From the NCBI RefSeq assembly GCF_033807715.1, contig NC_084601.1:18716690-18780689 (forward strand): a stretch of DNA of 64,000 bases, in the 5' to 3' direction. A program made the position numbers and the translations under genes. Source of the DNA: Cololabis saira (taxonomy: Eukaryota > Chordata > Actinopteri > Beloniformes > Belonidae). How positions within the stretch are numbered: position 1 is the stretch's first letter; every line of letters starts with the position of its first letter. Shown piece by piece: positions 25,463 to 39,000 of this stretch. The notes below the pieces were generated by a model, which was not told the origin of the DNA, made no database searches, and saw only the letters and a list, made by a program, of their open reading frames with translations.

Positions 25463-25559
25463 TCAAAATGTTCGTCTCTGTCCTGTGACGACGCACATTT
25501 CTTTTCTCTTTCCCCTTCTTCTGATTGGTTGTCCCGATTTTCTGCCATAACTTTTGAAT

Positions 25560-25890
25560 TTGAGTGGAGTTTGCGCGCGCAGCTCCCGCGGGGGGAGGGG
25601 CTGATGTTCAGCGCGGCCGCCATCTTGGTCGAGGCGCCGCATTGACTGCCTGAGAACGTCGGGCGTGGCCGCCATCTTGGATTGGTATCGCTTTAACTCT
25701 AGAGCGTTCACTTCTATTGTGGAAGGAGGTGTCTGCATAAGTAAAATAACTATAACTCACTTGATTTTCAACCGATTTTCAAGCGGTTCGCTTTGTTACA
25801 AACGGCAGACATGTAGCTATGATACAGGATGCTTGATGTACGTTAAATATGCAAGCTTTCATGCTAAAATACGTTCTGCAGGTAGTCACA
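25560..25890 (+). repeat. CpG-rich promoter-like fragment with two YY1-type motifs
   Basis: GCCGCCATCTT, the YY1 core in reverse, occurs at 25616-25626 and 25668-25678, 52 bp apart, in a CpG-rich stretch. AT-richer sequence ending TACGTTCTGCAGGTAGTC follows. It is a single copy here and unlike the modules around it. I take it to be the 5' or regulatory end of some other transposon. Confidence 0.5.
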
Positions 25891-25900
25891 CTTCAGGTAT

Positions 25901-25901
<1 letters not shown>

Positions 25902-25995
<94 letters not shown>
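25902..25995. repeat. CA/TA/CA compound microsatellite
   Basis: A run of AC, then TA, then AC units. Confidence 0.97.
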
Positions 25996-25999
<4 letters not shown>

Positions 26000-26420
26000 A
26001 TATACAAAATACAGTATAGCATATTAATGAATGTATTAATATATTTGAATAACAGACATAACAAGCTTAAAAACAAAAAACATAACGGATGACAGCATAC
26101 AATTGTCATAATGGAGAAAAAAAAGAAACATTTGGAAGGAGTGTGTGTGTGAGGAATTGTATATTAGTGTTATAAATTGAAATTATATAATAATGCAATC
26201 GCTATGATATATAATTTTACAATATAATACAGTCAAAAATATATGAAATGAAGCAACATACAATGCAATAATACAATATGCTATATTACTGGGTACGCTA
26301 ATATGAAATAACAACATGTAATATAATATGGTATAATAGATTAATATAATATCATACATTCTGGACCATGAGATACAGCTGTACTGTATGATCGTCGTTC
26401 ATTTGAGTGATCAGATTTTT
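25996..26420. other. AT-rich low-complexity stretch
   Basis: Very AT-rich sequence with repeated ATAATAC/AATATA motifs. No gene seen. Confidence 0.6.
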
Positions 26421-26863
26421 TTTTTCATGGTTTGCATTAATGGGCGTGTCCTCACGGCTCAACAGCGCCCCCTAGAATACTTTTTTCTGCCATAACTTTT
26501 GAAAGGTTTGACATAGAGAGTCGTGGGTGGTGTCATGGGACTCGGCATTGAGTCCTTGACCATAATTGGTGACAATTAGCCCAGTCCCTTTTTCTGATTG
26601 GTTGTCCCTATTTTCTGCTATAACTTTTGAATGTTTTGACATAGAGAGTCGTGGGTGGTGTCATGGGACTCTGTAATGAGTCCTTGATCTTCTTTGCCCT
26701 GAATTAGCCCCGCCCCTTCTTCTGACTGGTCGTCCCTTTTTTCTGCTATAACTTTTGAAGGGTTTGACATAGGAAGTCGTGGGTGGTGTCATTTCTGATA
26801 TGCTTATGGGGGGCGGTTGACGTGAGTGCGAGGGCCCGTTCATTGCTGCTTGCAGCTTTAATT

Positions 26864-27045
26864 AGGGCCCGAGCACTTGCAGTGCGAAGGCCCTATTGTA
26901 TTTGCAGGAATTTTTAGGGCCCGAGCACCTTCAGTGCGAAGGCCCTATTGTATCTGTAGGAATTCTTCGCGTTATTATTATTATTATTATTAGGGCCCGA
27001 GCACCTTCAGTGCGAAGGCCCTATTGTATTTGCAGGAATTTTTAT
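26864..27045 (+). repeat. Array of three family 1 heads
   Basis: Heads start at 26864, 26916 and 26992. The second carries the TCTTCGCG form. The first follows the previous tail after a single ATT. Confidence 0.93.
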
Positions 27046-28671
27046 TATTATTATTATTTTCCTGACAAAGTGAAGGCCTTTTTGCCCCCCTTAACATTCC
27101 CAAAAACTCACCAAATTTTGCACCCTAGTCAGGCCTGGCGAAAAATTTGATATTTAAAGGTTTGCATTAATGGGCGTGGCAAAATGGCTCAACAGCGCCC
27201 CCTTGAAAACTTTGTGCCTCAAGCCCCACGATACGGTTTGACGTACATGCACGAAAATCAGTACACACCTGTATCATGGGACAACTTAAACAAAAGTCTC
27301 TTGGGGTCATGCCCGAAACCGAACAGGATGTCGGCCATTTTGAATTCATCGTGTCACTTTGGCGCAATTTATGCCATTCCTTCCAAAGTTAATTCAGCCC
27401 GAACCGTAACGTGCACCCAGGTGTGTTATACATAAAAATGTGCGTCTCCATCCTGCGACACCACGCATTACTTTTCTCTTTGAAAAGCGTTACCGTGGCG
27501 GCGCTAGACGCCAAAAAGCGCGCCCACCCTTCATCTGGTTGGTTCGACAGAAAAAACTTTGTGCCTCAAGCCCCATAATACGGTTTGACGTACATGAACG
27601 AAAATCGGTACACATCTGTATCATGTCGCAACTAAAAGAAAAGTCTCTTGGCGCCATGGCCGAAACCGAACAGGAAGTCGGCCATTTTGAACATTCTGAA
27701 ATAATTGCGTAATTTTGGAGCAATATATGCCATTCCTTCGAGAGTTAATTCAGCCCGAACCGTATCGTGAACCCAGGTGTGTTATACATCAAAATGTGCG
27801 TCTCCATCCTGCGACTACACGCATTACTTTTCTCTTTCGAAAGTGTTACCGTGGCGACGCTAGACGCCAACAAGCGCACCCCCCCTTCATCTGATTGGTC
27901 CATATTTGATAGTTCCCCAAAAGGCACCAAATTTGGCATGCAAGCCATGCCTGGCGATAAATTTGATATTTCATGGTTTGCATTAATGGGCGTGGCAAAA
28001 TGGCTCAACAGCGCCCCCCGGAAAATTTTGTGCCTCAAGCCCCACAATACGGTTTGACGTACATGCACGAAAATCGGTACACACCTGTATCATGGCACAA
28101 CTTAAAGAAAAGTCTCTTGGAGCCATGGCCGAAACCGAACAGGATGTCGGCCATTTTGAATAAATTGTGTCATTTTGGCTAAATTTATGCCATTCCTTCG
28201 GCAGTTAATTCAGCCCGAACCATAACGTGCACCCAGGTGTGTTATACATCAAAATGTGCGTCTACATCCTGCAACACCACGCATTACTTTTCTCTTTCAA
28301 AAGTGTTACCGTGGCGACGCTAGACGCCAAAAGGCGCGCCCCCCCTTCATGTGATTGGTCCATATTTGATAGTTCTCCAAAAGTCACCAAATTTTGCATG
28401 CAAGCCAGACTTGGCGATAAATTTGATATTTCATGGGTTGCATTAATGGGCGTGGCCTAACGGCTCAACAGCGCCCCCTAGAATACTTTTATCTGCCATA
28501 ACTTTTGAATGGTTTGACATAGGAAGTTGTGGGTGGTGTCATGGGACTCTGTAATGAATCCTTAAGCTTCGTTGGCCTTAATTAGCCCCGCCCCTTCTTC
28601 TGATTGGTTGTCCCTTTTTTCTGCTATAACTTTTTAATGGTTTGACTCCCGCTTCCTGATTCAAACGTCTG

Positions 28672-28780
28672 CCGGCCCCGCCCCCCGACCAATCAGGGGC
28701 GAGTAGGGTGATGACGGCCCCGCCCCCCGACCAATCAGTGGCGAGTAGGGTGATGACGGCCCCGCCCCCCGACCGATCAG
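28672..28780 (+). repeat. 42-bp GC-box/CCAAT minisatellite, copy 2
   Basis: Same unit as at 25032, about two and a half repeats. The last CCAAT is mutated to CCGAT. Confidence 0.9.
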
Positions 28781-28794
28781 CTGTTGTAATGTGG

Positions 28795-28802
28795 TGACGT
28801 CA
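28795..28802. promoter_or_regulatory. CRE-type palindrome TGACGTCA
   Basis: Perfect cAMP-response-element palindrome just downstream of the minisatellite, in the context AATGTGG-TGACGTCA-GAAATA. The same site and context recur at 39294 and 42161. Whether any factor binds it is unknown. Confidence 0.5.
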
Positions 28803-28988
28803 GAAATAGTCCCGTGCTCAGCCCGGTTAGAACCTCGGTGGAATGGTTACAGAAAGAGTAATAAATGAAATTGTAGTGTTTTACTAATATTTATACCTTA
28901 CAAATATTTAAAAATTAGGAAAAAAAGTTCCACACATTTTATTGCTATGTTGGTCTCTCCTAAGCCAGTAAGTCAAAGCGAAAGGAAT

Positions 28989-29094
28989 GGCTGAGACATA
29001 GCTCACCCAGAGCATATCGGTCTTTGGTGCCAGAGGTCGGGAGTTCGAGCCTGTCTAGATGCCGAAAATTTTGTCAGCAATTTTTTTTTTTTTT
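28989..29094 (+). ncRNA. Degenerate tRNA-like Pol III unit, copy 4
   Basis: ATAGCTCACCCAGAGC is D-arm-like and GGGAGTTCGAGCC is T-arm/B-box-like. A long T-run follows at about 29082-29093, then ACATCAAAATGTGCG. Confidence 0.55.
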
Positions 29095-29718
29095 ACATCA
29101 AAATGTGCGTCTCTGTCCTGCGACGACGCACATTACTTTTCTCTTTCAAAAGTGTTACAGTGGCGACGCTAGACGCGAAAAAGCGTGCCTTCCCTTCATC
29201 TGATCGGTCCATATTTGATAGTTCTCCAAAAGTCACCAAATTTTGCATGCAGGCCAGGCCTGGTGATAAATTTGATATTTCATGGTTTGCATTAATGGGC
29301 GTTGCCTAACGGCTCAACAGCGCCCCCTAGAATACTTTTCTCTGCCATAACTTTTGAAAGGTTTGACATAAAGAGTCGTGGGTGGTGTCATGGGACTCAG
29401 TATTGAGTCCTTGACCATAATTGGTGAAAATTAGCCCCGCCCCTTCTTCTGATTGGTCGTCCCGATTTTCTGCTATAACTTTTGAATGGTTTGACATAGA
29501 GAGTCGTGGGTGGTGTCATCAGATTCTGTATGGAGTCCTTGACCTTCATTGGCCTGAATTAGCCCCGCCCCTTCTTCTGATTGGTTGTCCCTTTTTTCTG
29601 CAATATCTTTTGAATGGTTTGACATAGGAAGTCGTGGATGGTGTCATTTCTGATATGCTTATGGGGGCGGTGGCAGTGAGTGCGAGGGCCCGTTCATCGC
29701 TGCTTGCAGCTTTAATTA

Positions 29719-31570
29719 TTATTATTATTTTTCTGACGAAAGGAGGGCCTTTTTGCCCCCCTAAACGTGCCCAAAAAGTCACCAAATTTTGCACGCAAAC
29801 CAGGCCTGGCGAAAAATTTGATATTTTATGGTTTGCATTAATGGGCGGGGCAAAATGGCTCAACAGCGCCCCCCGGAAAACTTTGTGCCTCAAGCCCCAC
29901 GATACGGTTTGACCTACATGCACGAAAATCAGTACACACCTGTATCATTGCACAACTTAAAGAAAAGTCTCTTGGAGTCATGCCCGAAACCGAACAGGAA
30001 GTCGGCCATTTTGAATTAATCGTGTCACTTTGGCGCAATTTATGCCATTCCTTCGAGAGTTAATTCAGCCCGAACCGTATCGTGAACCCAGGTGTGTTAT
30101 ACATCAAAATGTGCGTCTCCATCCTGCGACTACACGCATTACTTTTCTCTTTCAAAAGTGTTACCGTGGCGACGGTAGAAGCCAAAAAGCGCACCCCCCC
30201 TTCATCTGATTGGTCCATATTTGATAGTTCCCCAAAAGGCACCAAATTTGGCATGCAAGCCAGGCCTGGCGATAAATTTGATATTTCATGGTTTGCATTA
30301 ATGGGCGTGGCAAAATGGCTCAACAGCGCCCCCCGGAAAACTTTGTGCCTCAAGCCCCACAATACGGTTTGACGTACATGCACGAAAATCGCTACACACC
30401 TGTATCATGGCACAACTTAAAGAAAAGTCTCTTGGAGCCATGGCCGAAACCGAACAGGATGTCGGCCATTTTGAATAAATTGTGTCATTTTGGCAAAATT
30501 TATGCCATTCCTTCGGCAGTTAATTCAGCCCGAACCGTAACGTGCACCCAGGTGTGTTATACATCAAAATGTGCGTCTACATCCTGCGACTACACGCATT
30601 ACTTTTCTCTTTCAAAAGTGTTACCGTGGCGACGCTAGACGCCAAAAGGTGCGCCCCCCCCTTCATGTGATTGGTCCATATTTGATAGTTCTCCAAAAGT
30701 CACAACATTTTGCATGCAAGCCAGACTTGGCGATAAATTTGATATTTCATGGTTTGCATTAATGGGCGTGGCCTAACGGCTCAACAGCGCCCCCTAGAAT
30801 ACTTTTATCTGCCAACACTTTTGAATGGTTTGACATAGGAAGTTGTGGGTGGTGTCATGGGACTCTGTAATGAGTCCTTAAGCTTCGTTGGCCTTAATTA
30901 GCCCCGCCCCTTCTTCTGATTGGTTGTCCCGATTTTCTGCTATAACATTGGAATGGTTTGACATAGAGAGTCCTGGGTGGTGTCATGGGACTCTGTAATG
31001 AGTCATTGACCTTCATTGGCCAGAATTAGCCCCGCCCCTTCTTCTGATTGGTTGTCCCTTTTTTCTGCTATAACTTTGGAATGGTTTGACATAGGGAGTC
31101 GTGGGTGGTGTCATGGGAATCTGTAATGAGTTCTTAAGCTTCGTTGGCCTTAATTAGCCCCGCCCCTTCTTCTGATTGGTTGTCCCGATTTTCTGCTATA
31201 ACTTTGGAATGGTTTGACATAGGGAGTCGTGGGTGGGGTCATGGGAATCTGTAATGAGTTCTTAAGCTTTGTTGGCCTTAATTAGCCCCGCCCCTTCTTC
31301 TGATTGGTTGTTCCGATTTTCTGCTATAACTTTGGAATGGTTTGACATAGAGAGTCGTGGGTGGTGTCATCAGATTCTGTATGGAGTCCTTGACCTTCAT
31401 TGGCCTGAATTAGCCCCGCCCCTTCTTCTAATTGGTTGTTCCTTTTTTCTGCTATAACTTTTGAATGGTTTGACATAGGAAGTCGTGGGTGGTATCGTTT
31501 CTCATATGCTTATGGGGGGTGGTGGCCGTGAGTGCGAGGGCCCGTTCATCGCTGCTTGCAGCTTTAATTA
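29719..31570 (+). mobile_element. Family 1 copy 10, headless
   Basis: A modules, then a long run of B modules (30775-31500). Tail at 31528-31570. Confidence 0.85.
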
Positions 31571-33652
31571 TTATTATTATTATTTTCCTGACAAAAGGAA
31601 GGCCTTTTTGCCCCCCTAAACATGCCCAAAAAGTCACCAAATTTTGCACCCAAGTCAGGCCTGGCGAAAAATTTGATATTTAATGGTTTGCATTAATGGG
31701 CGTGGCAAAATGGCTCAACAGCGCCCCCTTGAAAACTTTGTGCCTCAAGCCCCACGATACGGTTTGACGTACATGCACGAAAATCGGTACACACCTGTAT
31801 CATGGCACAACTTAAAGAAAAGTCTCTTGGCGTCATGCCCGAAACCGAACAGGAAGTCGGCCATTTTGAATTAGTTGTGTCATTTTGGCGAAATTTATGC
31901 CATTCCTTCGAAAGTTAATTCAGCCCGAACCGTAATGTGCACCCAAGTGTGTTATACATCAAAATGTGCGTCTCCATCCTGCGACTACACGCATTACTTT
32001 TCTCTTTCAAAAGCGTTACCGTGGCGACGCTAGACGCCAAAAAGCGCGGCCACCCTTCATCTGGTTGGTTCAGACAGAAAAAACTTTGCGCCTCAAGCCC
32101 CATAATACGGTTTGACGTACATGAACGAAAATTGGTACACTCCTGTATCATGTCGCAACTAAAAGAAAAGTCTCTTGGCGCCTTCGCCGAAACCAAACAG
32201 GAAGTCGGCCATTTTGAACATTCTGAATTAATTGCGTAATTTTGGAGCGATATATGCCATTCCTTCGAGAGTTAATTCAGCCCAAACCGTATCGTGAACC
32301 CAGATGTGTTATACATCAAAATGTGCGTCTCCATCCTGCGACTACACGCATTACTTTTCTCTTTCAAAAGTGTTACCGTGGCGACGCTAGACGCCAACAA
32401 GCGGACCCCACCTTCATCTGATTGGTCCATATTTGATAGTTCCCCAAAAGGCACCAAATTTGGCATGCAAGCCAGGCCTGGCGATAAATTTGATCTTTCA
32501 TGGTTTGCATTAATGGGCGTGGCAAAATGGCTCAACAGCGCCCCCCGTAAAACTTTGTGCCTCAAGCCCCACAATACGGTTTGACGTACATGCACGAAAA
32601 TCGCTACACACCTGTATCATGTCACAACTAAAAGAAAAGTCTCTTGGCGCCATGGGCGAAACCGAACAGGAAGTCGGCCATTTTGAATAAATTGTGTCAT
32701 TTTGGCGAAATTTATGCCATTCCTTCGGCAGTTAATTCAGCCCGAACCGTGACGTGCACCCAGGTGTGTTATACATCAAAATGTGCGTCTACATCCTGCG
32801 ACACCACGCATTACTTTTCTCTTTCAAAAGTGTTACCGTGGCGACGCTAGACGCCAAAAGGCGCGCCCCCCCTTCATGTGATTGGTCCATATTTGATAGT
32901 TCTCCAAAAGTCACCAAATTTTGCATGCAAGCCAGGCTTGGCGATAAATTTGATATTTCATGGTTTGCATTAATGGGCGTGGCCTAACGGCTCAACAGCG
33001 CCCCCTAGAATACTTTTATCTGCCATAACTTTTGAATGGTTTGACATAGGAAGTTGTGAGTGGTGTCATGGGACTCTGTAATGAGTCCTTAAGCTTCGTT
33101 GGCCTTAATTAGCCCCGCCCCTTCTTCTGATTGGTTGTCCCGATTTTCTGCTATAACATTGGAATGGTTTGACATAGAGAGTCCTGGGTGGTGTCATCAG
33201 ATTCTTTATGGAGTCCTTGACCTTCATTGGCCAGAATTAGCCCCGCCCCTTCTTCTGATTGGTTGTCCCTTTTTTCTGCTATAACTTTTTAATGGTTTGA
33301 CATAGGAAGTCGTGGGTGGTGTCATGGGACTCTGTAATGAGTTCTTAAGCTTCATTGGCCTTAATTAGCCACGCCCCTTCTTCTGATTGGTTGTCCCGGT
33401 TTTCTGCTATAACTTTGGAATGTTTTGACATAGAGAGTCGTGGGTGGTGTCATCAGATTCTGTATGGAGTCTTTGACCTTCATTGGCCTGAATTAGCCCC
33501 GCCCCTTCTTCTGATTTGTTGTCCCTTTTTTCTGTTTTAACTTTTCAATGGTTTGACATAGGAAGTCGTGGGTGGTGTCATTTCTGATATGTTTATGGGG
33601 GCGGTGGCCGTGAGTGCGAGGGCCCGTTCATCGCTGCTTGCAGCTTTAATTA
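31571..33652 (+). mobile_element. Family 1 copy 11, headless
   Basis: A modules to about 32985, B modules to 33590, tail at 33610-33652. Confidence 0.85.
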
Positions 33653-33660
33653 TTATTATT

Positions 33661-33782
33661 AGGGCCCGAGCACTTGCAGTGCGAAGGCCCTATTGTATTT
33701 GCAGGAATTTTTATTATTATTATTAGGGCCCGAGCACCTTCAGAGCGAAGGCCCTATTGTATTTGCAGGAATTTTTATTATT
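33661..33782 (+). repeat. Two solo family 1 heads
   Basis: Heads at 33661 and 33725 lie between a family 1 tail and a family 2 head. The second has an unpaired change (AGAGCG) in its inner stem. Confidence 0.93.
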
Positions 33783-33784
33783 AT

Positions 33785-34291
33785 TATGGGCATGCCAAGT
33801 AGTGGCATGACCATATTGCAATCGTCCAGAATGGCCCAAAGGGCAATGCTGCTAGCATGCTAAAGTCGCAAAAGTCCCACTGCGCACCAGCGGGTGTACA
33901 GCATGACCCCGCACTGATGTGGAAAAAAAAAATCCCCAAAAAGTAAAACACGGCCGAAAAAATGAGGAAAAACATGAAAATGAAGGCGTAAATTAGTACC
34001 CAGAAAAGGTTTCCCTTTTCTTATTTTTATTATTATTATGGGCATGCCAAGTAATGGCATGACCATATTGCAATCGTCCAGAATGGCCCAAAGGGCAATG
34101 TTGCTAGCATTTTGCTAACAAGCTAAAGTCGCAAAAGTCCCACGTCACACCAGCGGGTGTACAGCATGACCCCGCTCGGATGTGGAAAAAAAAAATCCCC
34201 AAAAACTAAAACACGCCCGAAAAAATGAGGAAAAACATGAAAATGAAGGCGATATATTGGTATACAGAAAAGGTTTCCCTTTTCTTATTAT
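33785..34291 (+). repeat. Two tandem family 2 heads
   Basis: Heads at 33785-34022 and 34037-34291 are separated by a TTATTATT tract. Both start TATGGGCATGCC. The second carries an extra ATTTTGCTAACA insertion-like difference and leads into a family 2 body. Confidence 0.88.
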
Positions 34292-35821
34292 TCTTATTCC
34301 GCACTTTTTTTCGTCCGTTAATACGGCCCGAACCGCAACGTGCACCCATGGATGGCATACATCGTTGGATGCGTCTCCATCGTGATTCGATGGGTATTAC
34401 TTTTCTCAGTAATAGGGGTTACCGTGGCAACGCTAGTTGCCAAAAAGCAAAAAAAAAGGCGAAAATTCCCGCGCTTATTGCTCGGCCGAACTTTATCGTA
34501 GAGACATCGTTCAAACTTTGAAACACTCGGCCCGATAGTCTTTAAAGGACCATACAACTTAATCATTCTAGTTATTACGGTTTTTGCGATATTTAACTTT
34601 CAATTTTAAAAAAAAATCCCTTTTATTTTGGACGTTTGTTGCTAGGCAACGGTTTATCGTACAGACATCATTACAACATTGACAAACCCGGGACGCTTTG
34701 TACTGCAACATATTTTAGTCTCGTCAAGTTTGCTATTACAGTTTTTGAGGTATTCCACTTTGCGAATTTTGATGCTAACGGAATTTCGGACGCTTGTTGC
34801 GCGGCAACACGATATCGTAGAGACTTTAATTTAACGTTAAAAGACTCGGGTTGCTGTGGACTACAACATACTAAGGTCTCATTACGCTGTCGTTTACAGC
34901 TTTTGAGATATTGAAGCCTAATTGTCCCATTCTATCCTATGGAGCTTGTTACCATGGCAACAAAAACCTATGCATTTGGATGGGGGAGCATGTGAATAAA
35001 ACATCTGTTAATGCTGCCCAGACCGGAATGTGCACCCATGCATGGCATACATCGTTGGATGCGTCTAGATCGTGCCTCGATGGGCATTACTTTTCTCAGT
35101 CGAAAGCGTTACCGTGGCAACGCTAAATGCCAAAAAGCAAAAAAAAATGCAAAAATTCGAACGTTTATTTCTCGGCCAGACTTTATCGTAGAGACATCGT
35201 TCAAACTTTCAAACACTCGGCCCGATTGGCACTAACAGACCGTACAAGCTCATTATGCCAATTATTACACTTTTTGAGATAATGACCTTTCATTTTTTTC
35301 TTTATTTCCGTTTGACTTTGGACGCTTGTTGCTAGGCAACAGATTATCATAGAGACATCCTACAAATGTTCCCCGACTCGGCACGCTGTGGACTTCAACA
35401 TATTCAAATTTCATGAAGCTGTTATTTAAGGAAATTTTATGTCAAAATCCATGCCAAATGGCCCCATTCATTCGGATGGGGTTTTGTACCATGGTGAAAA
35501 AAAAACCTATCCATTAATGTAGCCTGAACCGCAACGTGCACCCATGCATGGCATACATCGTTAGATGCGTCTCCATGTTGCCTCGATGGGCATTACTTTT
35601 TTCAGTCAAAAGTGTCACCGTGGGTGGCGCTAGACGCCAAAAAGCGCACGCCTTTAATAACTATTGGGAGCACAGGAATGAATGCAATACAACTGTAAAC
35701 ACCTCAAACTGACATAGAACCACCCTAAACACAACCACTACAGCCCTAAACCAAAGCAGCGAGAGGGGTCGAATGGGCCGTAGGGCATGCCCATATCAAA
35801 ATTTCATGAAATTTTCTAGTT
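34037..35821 (+). mobile_element. Family 2 copy 2, complete (head plus body)
   Basis: This is the only copy here with head, body and tail in order. The inverted head copy is at about 35781-35793, the stem AAAATTTC-AT-GAAATTTT follows, and CTAG is at 35816-35819. Confidence 0.83.
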
Positions 35822-37362
35822 ATTATTATTATTCTTATTCCGCACTTTTTTTCGTCCGTTAATACGGCCCGAACCGCAACGTGCACCCATGCATGGCATA
35901 CATCGTTGGATGCGTCTCCATCGTGATTCGATGGGCATTACTTTTCTCCGTAATAGGGGTTACCGTGGCAACGCTAGTTGCCAAAAAGCAAAAAAAAAGG
36001 CGAAAATTCCCACGCTTATTGCTCGGCCGAACTTTATCGTAGAGACATCGTTCAAACTTTCAAACACTCGGCCCGATAGTCACTAAAGGACCATAAAACT
36101 TCATCATGCTGGTTATTACGGTTTTTGCGATATTTAACTTTCAATTTAAAAAAAAAATCTATTTTATTTTGGACGCTTGTTGCTAGGCAACGGTTTATCG
36201 TACAGACATCATTACAACATTGACAAACCCGGGACGCTTTGTACTGCAACATATTTTAGTCTCGCCATGCTTGCTATTATGGTTTTTGAGATATTCCACA
36301 TTGTTCATTTTGATGCTAACGGAACTTCGGATGCTTGTTGCGCGGCAACGCGGTATCGCAGAGACTTGGTTCCAACGTTAAAAGACTCAGCTTGATGTGG
36401 ACTACAACATACTGAGGTCTCATTTTGCTGTCGTTTACAGCTTTTGAGATATTGAAGCTAAATTGTCCCATTCTATCCTATGGGGCTTGTTACCATGGCA
36501 ACAAAAACCTATGCATTTGGATGGGGGACCATGTGAATAAACAATCTGTTAATGCTGCTCGGACCGCAATGTGCACCCATGCATGGCATATATCGTTGGA
36601 TGCGTCTCCATCGTGCCTCGATGGGCATTACTTTTCTCAGTCAAAAGTGTTACCGTGGCAACGCTAGATGCCAAAAAGCAAAAAAAAAGGCGAAAATTCA
36701 GACGCTTATTGCTCGGCCGGACTTTATCGTAGAGACATCGTTCAAACTTTCAAATACTCGGCCTGATTGGCACTAACGGACCCTAGAACCTCATTATGCC
36801 AACTTTTAAAGTTTTTGCGATATTGACCTTTCTTTTTTTTTTTAATTTCCGTTTGACTTTGGATGCTTGTTGCTAGACAACAGATTATCGTAGAGACATG
36901 ATACAAATGTTCCCCGACTCCGCAAGCTGTGATCTTCAACGTATTCAAATTTCATGAAGCTGTGATTTAAGGAAGCTTTAATGTAAAATCCATGCCAAAT
37001 GGCCCCATTCATTCGGATGGTTTTTTTTTACCATGGTGGAAAAAAACCCTATCCGTTAACGTAGCCTGAACCGGAACGTGCACCCATGCATGGCATACAT
37101 CGTTAGATGCTTCTCCATCGTGCCTCGATGGGCATTGCTTTTCTCAGTCAAAAGCGTCGCCGTGGGGACGCTGGATGCCAAAAAGCGCGCCCCATCAATA
37201 ACTATAGGGAGCACAGGAATGAATGCAATACAACCGTAAACACCTCAAACTGACATAGAACCGCCCCGAACACAACCACTACAGCCCCAAACCAAAGCGG
37301 CGAGAGGGAACGGATGGGCGGTAGGGCATGCCCATATCAAAATTTCCAGAAATTTTCTAGTT
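35822..37362 (+). mobile_element. Family 2 copy 3, headless
   Basis: Joined tail to start through TTATTATTATT with copy 2. It closely matches the copy at 10634-12178 and ends with the same stem and CTAG (37357-37360). Confidence 0.85.
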
Positions 37363-39000
37363 ATTATTATTATTATTTTCCTGACAAAGTGAAGGCCTTT
37401 TTGCCCCCCTTAACATGCCCAAAAAGTCACCAAATTTTGCACCCTAGTCAGGCCTGGCGAAAAATTTGATATTTAAAGGTTTGCATTAATGGGCGTGGCA
37501 AAATGGCTCAACAGCGCCCCCTTGAAAACTTTGTGCCTCAAGCCCCACGATACGGTTTGACGTACATGCACGAAAATCGGTACACACCTGTATCATGGGA
37601 CAACTTAAAGAAAAGTCTCTTGGCGTCATGCCCGAAACCGAACAGGAAGTCGGCCATTTTGAATTAATCGTGTCATTTTGGCGAAATTTATGCCATTCCT
37701 TCGAAAGTTAATTCAGCCCGAACCGTAACGTGCCCCCAAGTGTGTTATACATCAAAATGTGCGTCTCCATCCTGCGACTACACGCATTACTTTTCTCTTT
37801 CAAAAGCGTTACCGTGGCGGCGCTAGACGCCAAAAAGCGCGCCCACCCTTCATCTGATTGGTTCGACAGAAAAAACTTTGTGCCTCAAGCCCCATAATAC
37901 GGTTTGACGTACATGAACGAAAATCGGTACACACCTGTATCATGTCGCAACTTAAAGAAAAGTCTCTTGGAGCCATGGCCGAAACCTAACAGGAAGTCGG
38001 CCATTTTGAACATTCTGAATTAATTGCGTAATTTTGGAGCAATATATGCCATTCCTTCGAGAGTTAATTCAGCCCGAACCGTATCGTGAACCCAGATGTG
38101 TTATACATCAAAATATGCGTCTCCATCCTGCGACTACACGCATTACTTTTCTCTTTCAAGAGTGTTACCGTGGCGACGCTAGACGCCAACAAGCGCACCC
38201 CCCCTTCATCTGATTGGTCCATATTTGATAGTTCCCCAAAAGGCACCAAATTTGGCACGCAAGCCAGGCCTGGCGATAAATTTGATATTTCATGGTTTGT
38301 ATTAATGGGCGTGGCAAAATGGCTCAACAGCGCCCCCCGGAAAACTTTGTGCCTCAAGCCCCACAATACGGTTTGACGTACATGCACGAAAATCGCTACA
38401 CACCTGTATCATGGCACAACTTAAAGAAAAGTCTCTTGGAGCCATGGCCCAAACTTAACAGGATGTCGGCCATTTTGAATAAATTGTGTCATTTTGGCGA
38501 AATTTATGCCCTTCCTTCGGCAGTTAATTCAGCCCGAACCGTAACGTGCACCCAAGTATGTTATACATCAAAATGTGCGGCTACATCCTGCGACAACACG
38601 CATTACTTTTCTCTTTCAAAAGTGTTACCGTGGCGACGCTAGACGCCAAAAGGCGCGCCCCCCCTTCATGTGATTGGTCCATATTTGATAGTTCTCCAAA
38701 AGTCACCAAATTTTGCATGCAAGACAGACTTGGTGATAAATGTGATATTTCATGGTTTGCATTAATGGGCGTGGCCTAACGGCTCAACAGCGCCCCCTAG
38801 AATACTCTTATCTGCCATAACTTTTGAATGGTTTGACATAGAGAGTCGTGGGTGGTGTCATGGGATTCTGTAAAGAGTCCTTAAGCTTCGTTGGCCCTAA
38901 TTAGCCCCGCCCCTTCTTCTGATTGGTTGTCCCGATTTTCTGCTATAACTTTGGAATGGTTTGACATAGAGAGTCCCGCTTCCTGATTCAAACGTCTGCC

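Larger units (their letters stand above)
23263..26863 (+). mobile_element. Family 1 copy 8, headless, carrying a large foreign insert
   Basis: A and B modules run to about 24955. Then come a GC-box minisatellite, a tRNA-like unit, a CpG-rich segment with YY1-type motifs, a CA/TA microsatellite and AT-rich DNA (to about 26420). B modules then resume and end in the tail at 26822-26863. Confidence 0.8.
26992..29718 (+). mobile_element. Family 1 copy 9 with cassette
   Basis: Head, A modules and a short B stretch to about 28645, then the minisatellite, CRE and tRNA-like unit, one A module, B modules and the tail (29676-29718). Confidence 0.85.

Noticed and set aside
25864..26109. Frame with long Val-Cys and Tyr-Ile runs
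   Set aside because: It is the CA/TA microsatellite translated.
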